Made by a program: the position numbers and the translations under genes. DNA of 64,000 nucleotides from Marivita sp051251565. Its GTDB lineage: Bacteria > Pseudomonadota > Alphaproteobacteria > Rhodobacterales > Rhodobacteraceae. The notes below the pieces were generated by a model that did not search any database, was not told the origin of the DNA, and worked only from the letters and a program-made list of their open reading frames with translations. Each line of letters opens with the position of its first letter. Position 1 is the first letter of the stretch. The stretch is taken from contig NZ_JBPOFB010000013.1 in the NCBI RefSeq assembly GCF_051251565.1, forward strand, positions 1 through 64,000. Reading direction: 5' to 3'. Below, one piece after another: positions 1-8,344 of this stretch.

Positions 1-48
1 GATTTCCCATTTTGCTTTTTGTCATAACCATCATCCTTACTTAAGTTG

Positions 49-402
49 ATGGTCTCCGGCAAACTCGGGGCGGTTCAAAAAGCAGATGCCGATCACTTCA
101 AGTCTTTAGGCGTCTATGTTCCTGAGCCGCTGCACGTGCTTGATGATGGTGAACTTCTCCAGAGCTGCTTCGGTCTGCCGGGCATCAATGTTGACTCCGA
201 TGTCACCTGCAAAACCTGTCCTGCAAAGAACGCTTGCGAAATGCTCAGGACTCAGACGCTTAACTCTTTACTCCGCATGCGCGGCACATCGGAACCGGTA
301 GCGGAGCGGAAACGTCAGAAAAACCGGGAACGCGTCGCGAGGCACCGGCTAAAGAAGACCGAAGGCCAGAATAACGAGCTTACAAAAGGTCTCGCTTCAT
401 AA
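49..402 (+). CDS. small basic protein with a four-cysteine WhiB-like motif
   Basis: A protein of 117 residues, counting from ATG 49; a TTG three bases earlier is the only other start after the in-frame stop at 25-27, and no clear ribosome site is visible. Four cysteines fall at about residues 40, 54, 57 and 63, giving C-x13-C-x2-C-x5-C. The last three reproduce the C-x2-C-x5-C core of actinobacterial WhiB iron-sulfur regulators. The C-terminal third is rich in Arg and Lys (RKRQKNRERVARHRLKK), as expected of a nucleic-acid-binding tail. The gene lies just upstream of a duplicated inverted-repeat array and a helicase gene. I do not recognise the family. An Fe-S or zinc-binding DNA-associated protein is inference. 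The open frame, with its Cys/Lys/Arg pattern, looks genuinely coding. Confidence 0.6.
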   Translation: MVSGKLGAVQKADADHFKSLGVYVPEPLHVLDDGELLQSCFGLPGINVDSDVTCKTCPAKNACEMLRTQTLNSLLRMRGTSEPVAERKRQKNRERVARHRLKKTEGQNNELTKGLAS

Positions 403-450
403 AATGCCGGAAAAGGTCTCAGAGCCGCAGGCTCCCTAAGGTTTCACCAT

Positions 451-647
451 GTAACGCTTCCCTATATCCGGAGAGCTCCATTTCTACTTCCCACAAAACG
501 TGCCGGTCCAAGGGATCCATATAATAGGGAAGCGTTACATCCTGCCGCCGGTAAGACTGTAACCCTTCCCTATAATCGGATGACTTCCCTTCTTCATCCC
601 AGAAAGACGCACCGGTCCGAAAGGATCCAATAATAGGGAAGCGTTAC
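451..647. repeat. two tandem ~88-bp units with matching terminal inverted repeats
   Basis: Unit 1 spans 451-538 and unit 2 spans 559-647. Each begins with GTAACGCTTCCCTAT (unit 2 has C for G at the sixth base) and ends with its exact reverse complement ATAGGGAAGCGTTAC, at 524-538 and 633-647. The interiors are also related, sharing CCGGTCC followed by GGATCCA before the right arm. There are therefore four copies of one 15-bp site as two face-to-face pairs. TATAAT-like hexamers sit at 520-525 and 571-576, next to the sites. The array ends 150 bases before the helicase start. It could be an operator cluster, an iteron-like region or a pair of miniature palindromic elements; the sequence alone does not decide. 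Confidence 0.85.
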
Positions 648-797
648 ACACCCTGAATCGCCCCGAAACAGACGCTCCGGGCCCCAAAAATGAGTGTCCA
701 GCACGTAACACGACCGCGTCAGTTTCTGGCGCGGAACGACGGCCTGCGCGCCAAGGAAAACGCCGCCGGTTGTCACAACTTTGTCAAAGGACTTCAA

Positions 798-1904
798 ATG
801 ACACATATCTTCAACGCGCTGTCGCCGGCACAGATAAACGCCCTCGCGGCTGTCAAGCATTGGCTCGAACACGATACAGCGACGAAGCCCATCTTTACGC
901 TGTTCGGCTATGCCGGGACTGGCAAGTCGACACTTGCCGCCCACGTCGCCGAACTGCTCAACGGCAACGTCGTCTTCCTGACCTATACTGGTAAGGCGGC
1001 TTCGGTATTGCGGCAGAAAGGCTGCGACACGGCACAGACCCTCCATAGCGCGCTCTACCGGCCCATCGACGACGAGACGCAGGGCCTTCGGTTCGTGCGC
1101 AACGATGCCAGCGACATCGTCGGGTCTGCCCTTGTGGTGATCGATGAGTGCTCGATGGTCGACGACGTGCTGTTGCGCGATCTTCGATCGTTTGGCGTGC
1201 CCATTCTCGCGATGGGAGATCCCGGCCAGTTACCGCCGGTGAAAGGCGTTGGTGTGCTCCGCAGCGTCACGCCGGATGTATTCCTGACGGAAATCCACCG
1301 TCAGGCCGCCGGCAATCCGGTTCTGCAGCTGGCCGACATGGCCCGTCGCGGAGCACCGCTGTCTCTCGGCCAGTATGGATCGAGCCGGGTAATCAGCCAG
1401 GGTGACCTTACCATGGAAACTCTCCTCGAGGCAGATCAGATCATCGTCGGCACAAATGATCTTCGGCATCAGGTCAACGCATCTGTTCGCGAGCGCCTTG
1501 GTCGTTCGGGTGACATGCCGGTGGATGGTGATCGCCTTGTTTGCCTGAAGAACCACGGCGACCTCGGGATCTCCAATGGCGAACTCTTCGTCGCATGTGG
1601 CACTCCGGTCGTTCAGGGTGACACCGCCACTTTCCATATCCGCCCCGAGGACGGCATGGACCAGCCGTTCGAAGTGACAATCTCGATCAGCCAGTTCTTG
1701 TCTGGCAAGACCTCTTCCGAGGGGGCGCGCAAGCAGAAACCGCAGTTCGACTTCGGGTATGCAATCACCTGCCATAAGGCTCAGGGGTCTCAGTGGAACA
1801 ATGTGTTGGTGATCGATCAGAGTGTGATTATGCGCGAGAACGCAAACGCTTGGCTCTACACGGCGATCACGCGGGCGGCGAACTCGGTTATCGTAGCCAT
1901 TTAA
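798..1904 (+). CDS. SF1 RecD/Dda-like ATP-dependent DNA helicase
   Basis: A helicase of 368 residues. ATG 798 is chosen because AAAGGA lies at 786-791, although the frame is open further upstream. Visible motifs in order are Walker A GYAGTGKST (37-45), Walker B VVIDECSMVDD with D116-E117, motif III GDPGQLPPV near 140, and the C-terminal UvrD-like motifs CHKAQGSQW near 325 and AITRA near 356. This is the layout of compact SF1B helicases such as phage T4 Dda and the catalytic half of RecD2. It is expected to unwind DNA 5' to 3' with ATP. No RecB or RecC partner is nearby and the context is accessory, so a phage or plasmid replication/recombination role is plausible but inferred. Confidence 0.85.
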   Translation: MTHIFNALSPAQINALAAVKHWLEHDTATKPIFTLFGYAGTGKSTLAAHVAELLNGNVVFLTYTGKAASVLRQKGCDTAQTLHSALYRPIDDETQGLRFVRNDASDIVGSALVVIDECSMVDDVLLRDLRSFGVPILAMGDPGQLPPVKGVGVLRSVTPDVFLTEIHRQAAGNPVLQLADMARRGAPLSLGQYGSSRVISQGDLTMETLLEADQIIVGTNDLRHQVNASVRERLGRSGDMPVDGDRLVCLKNHGDLGISNGELFVACGTPVVQGDTATFHIRPEDGMDQPFEVTISISQFLSGKTSSEGARKQKPQFDFGYAITCHKAQGSQWNNVLVIDQSVIMRENANAWLYTAITRAANSVIVAI

Positions 1905-2282
1905 GGGCGTACAACAGTCCGGCCGTCATCGCCCCGTCCGGAGCGTTGACGGCTGCATTCACCCGGTCACGACAATTTACGGCAGCAGTGCGCAACCGGC
2001 TTCTTAAAAAACATAGATGCAGTCGCCACCCCCAGCTCAGTCCAAGCGAAACCACGTAATTATAACATTCAAGCGGGTTCACCTGCACCATGATGCCCAA
2101 GCTTGTCTCAAAAACGCTTCGCCTCACCTAAAGCGACCGCTTAACCGGGTAAGCATGTCGAAAGACACCGTGGCAGCCTCTGCCGCTGTGCCATTGCGCG
2201 CAATCGGCCATTCGTTCGCTCTTCGCCAGCGTGGTATAAAAACTCTCGGGGCTCAGGTCAGAAAATACCGAGGATCGCGACG
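1905..2282. other. intergenic stretch, no gene recognised
   Basis: This is a 378-bp gap between the helicase stop and the convergent stop of the TRAP permease. Short open frames exist on both strands, but none has a ribosome site or recognisable protein features. No strong terminator hairpin was seen. It appears to be the junction between accessory DNA on the left and the transporter operon. Confidence 0.5.
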
Positions 2283-4043
2283 CTAGTTCACGAACACCGG
2301 AGCAAAGATGATCAAAGCTCCTGTAGTGACCAGTCCAAAGCGCTTCTTTCCGAGGTGTCGTCGGATCATTCCTATGGACATCATTGCGAGGCCGAGCGCG
2401 ATCTGTAGCGCGGTTGCCACTGCCGCAACGGGCGAGCCGGAGAGGTCAATCAGGGCGGGGTTCGCAATCATTGCCAGAGGTATGATGTAGAGCCCGAAGC
2501 CTAATGACATCGCGGTTATCGCGACTTTCAGCCAGTTCTCTCCGATCATCCCGGCTGCGATGAAAACCGCGCCGCAGACCGGCGGCGTGATTGTTGACAG
2601 GAGCGCGAACCAGAAGACGAATAGATGTGCCTGCAGCGTGTCGAGGCCAAGCTCGCGCAGCGCAGGCCCTGCGACCGAGACGCAGATCACGTATGCAGCG
2701 GTGGTCGGCACCTCCATGCCGAGGACAAGGCACGCGAGCGCCGTCAAAAGAAGCGCGGGCCAGAGCAAGCCGCCCGCCCCTGACAGGATCAGCGATGTGA
2801 TCTTCACGCCGAGGCCGGTGATCGCCAGAACGCCGATGATGATCGAGGCGCAGATGATGATCGCGGCGATCATCGACACCTGCCGGGCCGCATTGAGGCA
2901 GGCATCTTCGATCCGCGCGGCGGTCTCGCGCCATGTGCCGATGCCCCGCGCGTTGAAGAACAGAAGGACGAAGGCCGAGAGGATCGCCAGGCTGGCGGCA
3001 TATTGCGGCGTGACGCGGATGACAAAGAGACCGGCCAATAGCACGACGAAGGGAACCGCGAAGAAGGCCGAGGTCACGGCGACGGTGCGCCACCCCGGCG
3101 CGTCTTCGGCCGCGATGCCCTTCAGGTCGTAACGGCTGGCATAGGCGTCGACGCCGATCCAGACAGCAACGAAATAGAGGATCGCAGGCAGAAGCGCCGC
3201 CGCCATAATCTGAGTGTAGGGCACGCCGGTCAGTTCCACCATGACGAAGGCACCAGCCCCCATTAGTGGCGGCATGATCTGTCCGCCGGACGAGGCGACC
3301 GCCTCGACCGCGGCCGCCAGCCGCTTGGGATAGCCGAGGCGTGTCATGGCCGGCAATGTGATCGCGCCGGTTGACGCAACGTTGGCCGAGGCCGATCCCG
3401 AGATCGAGCCGAAGAGCGCCGAAGACAAGACCGACACCTTGGCCGCCCCGCCCTTGAGTCGGCCAGCGGCGGCTGAAGCGAGGTTCATGAACCCCTGCCC
3501 GGCTTCGCCGGCGTTCAGGACGGCCCCAAAGATCACGAAGATCGCCACGACGCTGACCGACACCCCGGTCAGACTGCCCCAGATGCCCCCTTCGGCGATC
3601 GTCAGCGTGCCGATAAAACTGGCCAGCGGCGTGCCGGAATGGCCAAACTCGCCCGGGATATGCTGGCCAAACAGGCCATAGAGCAACGCCAGAAGCGCGA
3701 CCAGAGGCAGCGGCCATCCGATCGCGCGGCGCGCTGCCTCAAGCACAACACCAAGCAGCACGAAACCGACGGCCATCTGAAAAGGGCTTTCGATGAAGCC
3801 ATATTGGTTCGCCAACGTCCGGTGCATCACCGCGACCCAGAGCGTAGTAGCGACGCCAATCACCGTCAGGGCAATCCCGCTGATCCGCAGCCAACCCGTC
3901 TGCCCTGGGACGAGAAGGATCCATGGCAGCGCCAGGGCGAGGTGCACGGGACGGCTGATCAGGTTCGGCACGAGGCCGAGGAACACCAGCGTCAGGTGAA
4001 AGGCGACGAGAGCCGCCGCCAGAAGGAAGGTGAGAAGACGCAT
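2283..4043 (-). CDS. TRAP transporter fused permease (DctQM type)
   Basis: A very hydrophobic protein of 586 residues with many membrane segments along its length. It has the size and pattern of fused TRAP permeases, in which the small four-helix subunit precedes the large subunit. Gly- and Ser-rich loops such as SGSASANVASTGAI and GGQIMPPLMGAGAF match the ligand-path region of the large subunit. It should couple inward Na+ or H+ flow to solute uptake. The TAXI-type binding protein lies upstream in the same operon, and this pairing with a fused permease is typical. The start is ATG with AAAGG upstream. The substrate cannot be read from sequence; TAXI systems often carry glutamate or other organic acids. 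Confidence 0.9.
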   Translation of the reverse strand: MRLLTFLLAAALVAFHLTLVFLGLVPNLISRPVHLALALPWILLVPGQTGWLRISGIALTVIGVATTLWVAVMHRTLANQYGFIESPFQMAVGFVLLGVVLEAARRAIGWPLPLVALLALLYGLFGQHIPGEFGHSGTPLASFIGTLTIAEGGIWGSLTGVSVSVVAIFVIFGAVLNAGEAGQGFMNLASAAAGRLKGGAAKVSVLSSALFGSISGSASANVASTGAITLPAMTRLGYPKRLAAAVEAVASSGGQIMPPLMGAGAFVMVELTGVPYTQIMAAALLPAILYFVAVWIGVDAYASRYDLKGIAAEDAPGWRTVAVTSAFFAVPFVVLLAGLFVIRVTPQYAASLAILSAFVLLFFNARGIGTWRETAARIEDACLNAARQVSMIAAIIICASIIIGVLAITGLGVKITSLILSGAGGLLWPALLLTALACLVLGMEVPTTAAYVICVSVAGPALRELGLDTLQAHLFVFWFALLSTITPPVCGAVFIAAGMIGENWLKVAITAMSLGFGLYIIPLAMIANPALIDLSGSPVAAVATALQIALGLAMMSIGMIRRHLGKKRFGLVTTGALIIFAPVFVN

Positions 4044-4068
4044 GTGTTAGGCCTTTGGAAAATTGAAA

Positions 4069-4094
4069 CGGGCCGGGAGCAGTCTCCCGGCCCG
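4069..4094 (-). terminator. strong intra-operon hairpin between binding protein and permease
   Basis: CGGGCCGGGAG (4069-4079) pairs perfectly with CTCCCGGCCCG (4084-4094) across a four-base loop. On the minus strand the stem is followed by TTTCAATTTT, a weak U-tract. Lying just after the binding-protein stop, it probably causes partial termination or protects the upstream mRNA 3' end, so that binding protein is made in excess over permease. Confidence 0.75.
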
Positions 4095-4104
4095 GTCCGC
4101 GCGG

Positions 4105-5058
4105 TTACTTCTGCGCGTCACTCAGCGCGATGCCCGCTTCTTCGTAATAGCGGACGGCACCCGGGTGGAAGGTAACGTTGACGTTTTCCATCAGCCCGGC
4201 ATCGACCCCGGCCCACCAGGGCGCGCTTTCGGCCATCTTCTCACGCTCTTCCCAGAAGGTTTTGGTCAGCTGATAGGCGGCGTCATCGCTCATCTTGGTG
4301 GTTGTGAAGGCCGCCACGGGCAGCGATGTCGTCACGATGTCGCTTTCCTGACCGGCATAGGTTCCCGCCGGGATCACAAGCTTTGCGCGCCCGGTCTCGG
4401 CGATCTGCTCGTCGCTCATCGACAGGACGGTCACCCCCATGCTGGCCGCCGCTTCGATCACGTTGGGCGCAGGGAATGACCCTGCGGTCACGAAGCCGTC
4501 GATCTGACCGTTCTTCAGCGCGGCCACCGCGTTCGAAAGCTCGGCATCCGCCAGGGTCACCTTACCCTCCAGACCAAAGAGGCCGAGGTATTTCGCGCCT
4601 TCCGTTGCTCCGAACGAGCCCGAACCGAGCAGGATCGTTTTGCCCTCCATACCAGCGAAGTCTGTGACGCCGCTGTCGTTGGACATGACGAAGTGCATGG
4701 TCAGCGACGGGATCGGAAACAGCGCTCGGATCTCGTCGAAGGCCGGATCGCCCTTGCCGTCGAACGGTCCCGACGCCTTCTGCGCGGCGCCGACCAGCGC
4801 AGGCGGCGTGGTGAAGACATAGTCACCGCCCCGGGCGCGCACTTCCATGACGTTCTGGGTCGACCCTTGGCTTTCCTCGATGGTGACGATCATTCCGCCA
4901 TCCGTGCCCGCCTTCACCGCCTCGGCGATCTCGACGCCCATCTGGTAATAAGAGGTGCCGGATTTGGCGGATTTGTAGGTGATGCGTTCCTGCGCCTGGG
5001 TGGCCGTGGCGGCCACGAGCGCCAAAGCGGCGAGCGAAACGAACTGTCTCAGTTTCAT
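4105..5058 (-). CDS. TAXI-family TRAP solute-binding protein
   Basis: A periplasmic protein of 317 residues. The start at 5058 is set by GGGAGGA just upstream; a longer frame to 5124 has no such site. Residues 1-23 form a Sec signal peptide ending near ATATQAQ. The mature start ERITYKSAKSGTSYYQMG and the later GKTILLGSGSFGATEGAKY fit the TAXI fold, where the solute lies between two lobes. It delivers substrate to the fused permease 61 bases downstream. The hairpin at 4069-4094 separates the two and probably sets their ratio. No regulator adjoins the pair. Confidence 0.9.
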   Translation of the reverse strand: MKLRQFVSLAALALVAATATQAQERITYKSAKSGTSYYQMGVEIAEAVKAGTDGGMIVTIEESQGSTQNVMEVRARGGDYVFTTPPALVGAAQKASGPFDGKGDPAFDEIRALFPIPSLTMHFVMSNDSGVTDFAGMEGKTILLGSGSFGATEGAKYLGLFGLEGKVTLADAELSNAVAALKNGQIDGFVTAGSFPAPNVIEAAASMGVTVLSMSDEQIAETGRAKLVIPAGTYAGQESDIVTTSLPVAAFTTTKMSDDAAYQLTKTFWEEREKMAESAPWWAGVDAGLMENVNVTFHPGAVRYYEEAGIALSDAQK

Positions 5059-5500
5059 GGTATCCTCCCTTGAGATTGATTTTGGCTTTCGGACTATCCG
5101 ACCGATTTCGTGCCAGAGAAGCAATGGCGCTTTGTATCACACGGCGCAACTACATCGACTCGGCATGCCCCATGGCACACAGGCAGATTTGATCCACCGG
5201 CATTGCTGGCAACCCTACGCATTGGGATGACAACATTCACCTTTTTCTAGGACTTCGATGGGAGCCGCCGAAAGTAATGGGTGCGCCGGTGCCGCTCTGG
5301 CCATTCCAGGGGCAAGGTAAGTGCAAATGACCGAGTGGGAGCGACTGGAACTTGCGGCGCGCTCAGGTTCTCCGGTCCTCGTTGGACTGCAATGCTCGGA
5401 AACCCAGGTGAATGACCCGGCGAAACAACCTCGTCGCCGCGCACCACATACCCTCGCGATTGGTCATGACGCGTCCCGCTGCACCCTCTAGGCTGATTAC
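5059..5500. other. divergent intergenic region, no gene recognised
   Basis: This 442-bp gap separates the minus-strand TRAP operon from the plus-strand DUF3883 gene, so it must hold both promoters. A minus-strand open frame reaches into it from the DUF3883 gene but lacks a ribosome site and protein-like composition. No RNA gene or clear repeat was found. Confidence 0.5.
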
Positions 5501-6331
5501 ATGACATCGGGTGATTGGTCAGATTCAGAAAACGATGCTGTCGTGGCGACCTATTTCGCGATGCTGAGCGACGAGTTGTCGGGGCGCGCTTACCACAAGG
5601 CGGCCAACAATCGAGCGCTTCAAGAACAGACTGGTCGCAGCCGTAGATCAATAGAATTCAAGATGTGCAACGTGTCTGCTGTCTTTCGAGGGTTCGGCTT
5701 ACCCATCGTCGCTGGCTATCAACCGCGCTTCAACTTTCAGATGTCGCTGGCGGAAGCGGCCTCCAAATGGTTGGCCCGTCATCCGGAATGGGAAATGACG
5801 CTCCATCAACCATCTCCGAGATACGTCGCCGAACCGGTTCCATTGTTTGTCGGAACAGCGCCAACTCTGAAGAATTCACCGCCACCCGACGAAATGGAGC
5901 AGATGCAGCATATCGCCCGGCATTTTGATGTGGCTGGACGAGACGCGCGCAACCGCGACCTTGGACGCGCAGGCGAAGAACGAGTCTTGCAGCACGAACG
6001 AACAATTCTTCAACAACATGACCGCGCCGACCTTGCACGCCGCGTGCGATGGGTTTCGGCCGAAGACGGCGATGGCGCTGGGTATGACATTGCCAGTTTC
6101 ACACCTGACGGTGAGGACCGGTTGATCGAAGTGAAAACCACCAACGGCTGGGAGCGCACACCGTTCTACATCTCTCGAAACGAATTGGCCGTCGCCGAAG
6201 AGCGGCGAGAGCATTGGTGTCTATTCCGACGGTATGAGTTTGCGCGAACGCCCAAAGCGTTCGAATTGCGGCCCCCTCTAGCGGCGCATGTCTCGCTGAC
6301 AGCGACTGCCTTTCAGGCGAGTTTTCAATGA
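5501..6331 (+). CDS. DUF3883 (NO VEIN C-terminal-like) putative nuclease
   Basis: A protein of 276 residues. The last third carries the DUF3883 signature: GRAGEERVL near 150, AGYDIASF with D196, then LIEVKTT with E210 and K212. The D...ExK arrangement is that of PD-(D/E)xK nucleases, and a conserved aromatic stretch (FYISRNEL, HWCLFRRYEF) follows. The N-terminal third begins with a segment that looks like the helical domain found beside HNH-type or restriction-related proteins (NRALQEQTGRSRRSIEFK). DUF3883 domains occur in restriction and phage-defence proteins and in stand-alone hypotheticals. No methylase or helicase is adjacent here, so a defence role is only a possibility. Confidence 0.75.
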   Translation: MTSGDWSDSENDAVVATYFAMLSDELSGRAYHKAANNRALQEQTGRSRRSIEFKMCNVSAVFRGFGLPIVAGYQPRFNFQMSLAEAASKWLARHPEWEMTLHQPSPRYVAEPVPLFVGTAPTLKNSPPPDEMEQMQHIARHFDVAGRDARNRDLGRAGEERVLQHERTILQQHDRADLARRVRWVSAEDGDGAGYDIASFTPDGEDRLIEVKTTNGWERTPFYISRNELAVAEERREHWCLFRRYEFARTPKAFELRPPLAAHVSLTATAFQASFQ

Positions 6332-6419
6332 ATTATGTGGACGACGCGTCCCGTTTGTGCAGAGCAGCAGCTTGGCTTGGCCGTCGAGGATGATTAGCTG
6401 ACTGCTATCGGAGTCAATC

Positions 6420-7427
6420 ATGCAGAAATTCTCAATCCTCGACCTATCGCCCATCCCCGAAGGCAAAACCGCGGCGGACGCACTGGCGTCCACGGTCGAC
6501 TTGGCCAAGGCCGCTGAGCGGTTCGGCTTTCACCGCTACTGGCTGGCGGAACATCACAACATGCCTGGCATTGCCAGTGCGGCCACCGCACTCGTGATCG
6601 GACATGTCGCGGCAGCGACCTCGACCATTCGTGTCGGTGCCGGCGGCATCATGCTGTCCAATCATGCGCCGCTCGTCATCGCCGAACAGTTCGGAACGCT
6701 CGCCACACTTTACCCCGGTCGGATCGACCTTGGCATCGGCCGCGCACCTGGAAGCGACATGGCCACCGCGCGGGCGCTGCGCCGGCATATGGCACCCGAA
6801 GACAGTTTCCCGCAGGACGTGCAGGAGTTGATCGGCTATTTCGACGACACGTCCGAGGACTCTTCGGTGCGCGCCATCCCCGGCAGCGGCACCCATGTTC
6901 CCGTCTGGATACTCGGCTCAAGCCTCTATGGCGCGCAACTGGCCGCGTGGCTTGGGCTGCCCTACGCCTTCGCGTCCCATTTCGCGCCCGCAATGCTCGA
7001 AGAGGCATTGAGCATCTACCGCAGCACGTTCCAACCGTCCGAACGACTTGCCAAACCCTATGTGATGATGGCCGCAGGAGTCTGTGCCGCACCAACCGAT
7101 GAAGAGGCAGCATTCCTGCGATCTTCGCAGCTCTTGGCCTTTGCCCGCCTTCGAACCGGCAGACCCGGCAAGCTCCCCCACCCGACCCGTGATCTGCACA
7201 AGGAGATACCGCCACCGGTCATGGCGCAGGTCCAGCATGCCCTATCCTGCTCTGCCACGGGATCGGCGGCAACCGTGCGCACGCAACTGCGGTCCCTTCT
7301 CGACAGCTTTCAACCGGACGAGTTGATTGTCACGGGGATGATCCACGATCACGCCGCGCGTGTCAGGTCTTCCGAAATCACGGCGGAGGTTCTCGGCAAG
7401 TTTGTTGAGAGTTCGGTCGCTGCTTGA
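6420..7427 (+). CDS. LLM-class (luciferase-like) flavin-dependent oxidoreductase
   Basis: A TIM-barrel flavoenzyme of 335 residues. Family marks are the N-terminal SILDLSPIPEGKTAADAL, RYWLAEHHNMPG near 40-50, and RIDLGIGRAPGSD near 100-112, typical of the MsnO8-like subgroup of bacterial luciferase-like enzymes. Such proteins use reduced FMN and O2 to oxidise small organic substrates, but most members have no known substrate. It stands alone, 88 bases after the DUF3883 gene, and is followed by a dispersed repeat. A second LLM enzyme at 8345 belongs to a different subgroup and operon. Confidence 0.85.
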   Translation: MQKFSILDLSPIPEGKTAADALASTVDLAKAAERFGFHRYWLAEHHNMPGIASAATALVIGHVAAATSTIRVGAGGIMLSNHAPLVIAEQFGTLATLYPGRIDLGIGRAPGSDMATARALRRHMAPEDSFPQDVQELIGYFDDTSEDSSVRAIPGSGTHVPVWILGSSLYGAQLAAWLGLPYAFASHFAPAMLEEALSIYRSTFQPSERLAKPYVMMAAGVCAAPTDEEAAFLRSSQLLAFARLRTGRPGKLPHPTRDLHKEIPPPVMAQVQHALSCSATGSAATVRTQLRSLLDSFQPDELIVTGMIHDHAARVRSSEITAEVLGKFVESSVAA

Positions 7428-7429
7428 AA

Positions 7430-7555
7430 CGGCCCAGACCGGACTTTGACGCTTTGGTCTGACGCCGCACCGCAGCTTCACCAGACCAGCCATTGATGCA
7501 TCGCGCAGCATTTTCGAGAAGCGAGTGACGGCAGTGCGGAAATTGCCGTCATTCA
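7430..7555. repeat. dispersed intergenic repeat, copy 1 (intact)
   Basis: This stretch is clearly related to the DNA split by the insertion element at 12.1-13.5 kb. Shared blocks are CGGCCCAGA(C/G)CGGA at the left, ACGCCGCA(C/T)CGCAGCTTCACC, the CGCAGCAT core and GCAGTGCGGA near the right. It lies just after the stop of the luciferase-like gene and holds no credible open frame. It serves as the empty-site reference for the interrupted copy. Confidence 0.7.
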
Positions 7556-7629
7556 CCGAAGGTTCGCCCAGGTCTGCTCTTGCAGCAAAACCATTTTACC
7601 CAGCATTTGGTCTCTTTGAACCAAGCTCG

Positions 7630-8247
7630 TTACCAGCTAATCCTCACGGGAGACATAGCCCAGACCATCGTGGCCTCTTGGTCTGTTCGATTGCGAAAGC
7701 GGTGAGCGATCATGGACGGGTAGGAAAAGCTGTCGCCTGCGCGCAGCACGATCAATTCATCCCCTAGTCGCAGCTCAACTTCTCCGGTCAGGACGATGGC
7801 ATGTTGTTCGCCCTCGAACACGTAACCCTCTAAGGGCTCTGGTGGCGCGCCGGTGCCGGGGGCAAAGCGGGACAGGATCAAATAGCATTGGCCTGATAGC
7901 GTGCTGGAAAGCAGTTCGTCGCAGAACCCCATTTCCGCTTTGCTTCGGGTATACATGTCGGACAATTGCCTGCGGTTTTTGGAGCGGACGACGTGATGAC
8001 GCTCCAACGGGCCATCGCCGGATTGGACGGGTAAAAACCAAGCCGGATCGACCTGAAGCGCTTTGCCGATCTCTTCCAGCAAGGCGTCTGACACGCGCGC
8101 TTTGCCCAGTTCGATGCGACTCAGATAGGCGGTCGAGCACGACAGTTGCGTGCTCAGATCGTTCAGTGTCAGGCCGCGCGCCTTGCGGACTTCGCGGATT
8201 TCGGCACCAAGCCGCGCGGCTGTTGTCGGGGGGAGATTTGTGTCCAT
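7630..8247 (-). CDS. XRE-family regulator with C-terminal cupin domain
   Basis: A protein of 205 residues. An N-terminal helix-turn-helix (LGAEIREVRKARGLTLNDL through AYLSRIELGKARVS, about 13-60) is joined to a cupin barrel (about 115-200) with EGEQHAIVLTGEVEL, LRAGDSFSYPS and a conserved-looking His in MIAHRFRN. This MerR/SutR-like HTH-cupin layout normally represses or activates an adjacent pathway after binding a small ligand in the cupin. It is divergent from the five-gene oxygenase operon starting at 8345. Inverted repeats lie in the shared intergenic region, so it is very likely the local regulator. Confidence 0.88.
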   Translation of the reverse strand: MDTNLPPTTAARLGAEIREVRKARGLTLNDLSTQLSCSTAYLSRIELGKARVSDALLEEIGKALQVDPAWFLPVQSGDGPLERHHVVRSKNRRQLSDMYTRSKAEMGFCDELLSSTLSGQCYLILSRFAPGTGAPPEPLEGYVFEGEQHAIVLTGEVELRLGDELIVLRAGDSFSYPSMIAHRFRNRTDQEATMVWAMSPVRISW

Positions 8248-8275
8248 GCAAATTCATAGTTGATTTTTGAGGCAG

Positions 8276-8294
8276 AATTCAATCAAGTTGAATT
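8276..8294. promoter_or_regulatory. candidate operator for the HTH-cupin regulator
   Basis: AATTCAA (8276-8282) and TTGAATT (8288-8294) form a perfect inverted repeat with a five-base spacer. A second imperfect palindrome centred on GAGCTC at about 8296-8302 reuses its right arm (TTGAA ... TTCAA). The sites lie in the 97-bp divergent region between the regulator start and the oxygenase operon, where an operator is expected. Confidence 0.6.
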
Positions 8295-8344
8295 TGAGCT
8301 CAGATTTCAACTACCGCCGAGTCGGTTCATTGGGAGGTGATGCC

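Noticed and set aside
594..1046. Minus-strand open frame of 150 codons over the helicase 5' end
   Set aside because: It overlaps the clearly coding helicase, runs through the inverted-repeat array and lacks a ribosome site.
2017..2286. Plus-strand open frame in the gap before the TRAP permease
   Set aside because: No ribosome site, no domain features and composition like non-coding DNA; it also runs into the convergent permease gene.
5247..5651. Minus-strand open frame between TRAP and DUF3883 genes
   Set aside because: It overlaps the DUF3883 gene start and has Arg/Pro/Ser-rich shadow composition.
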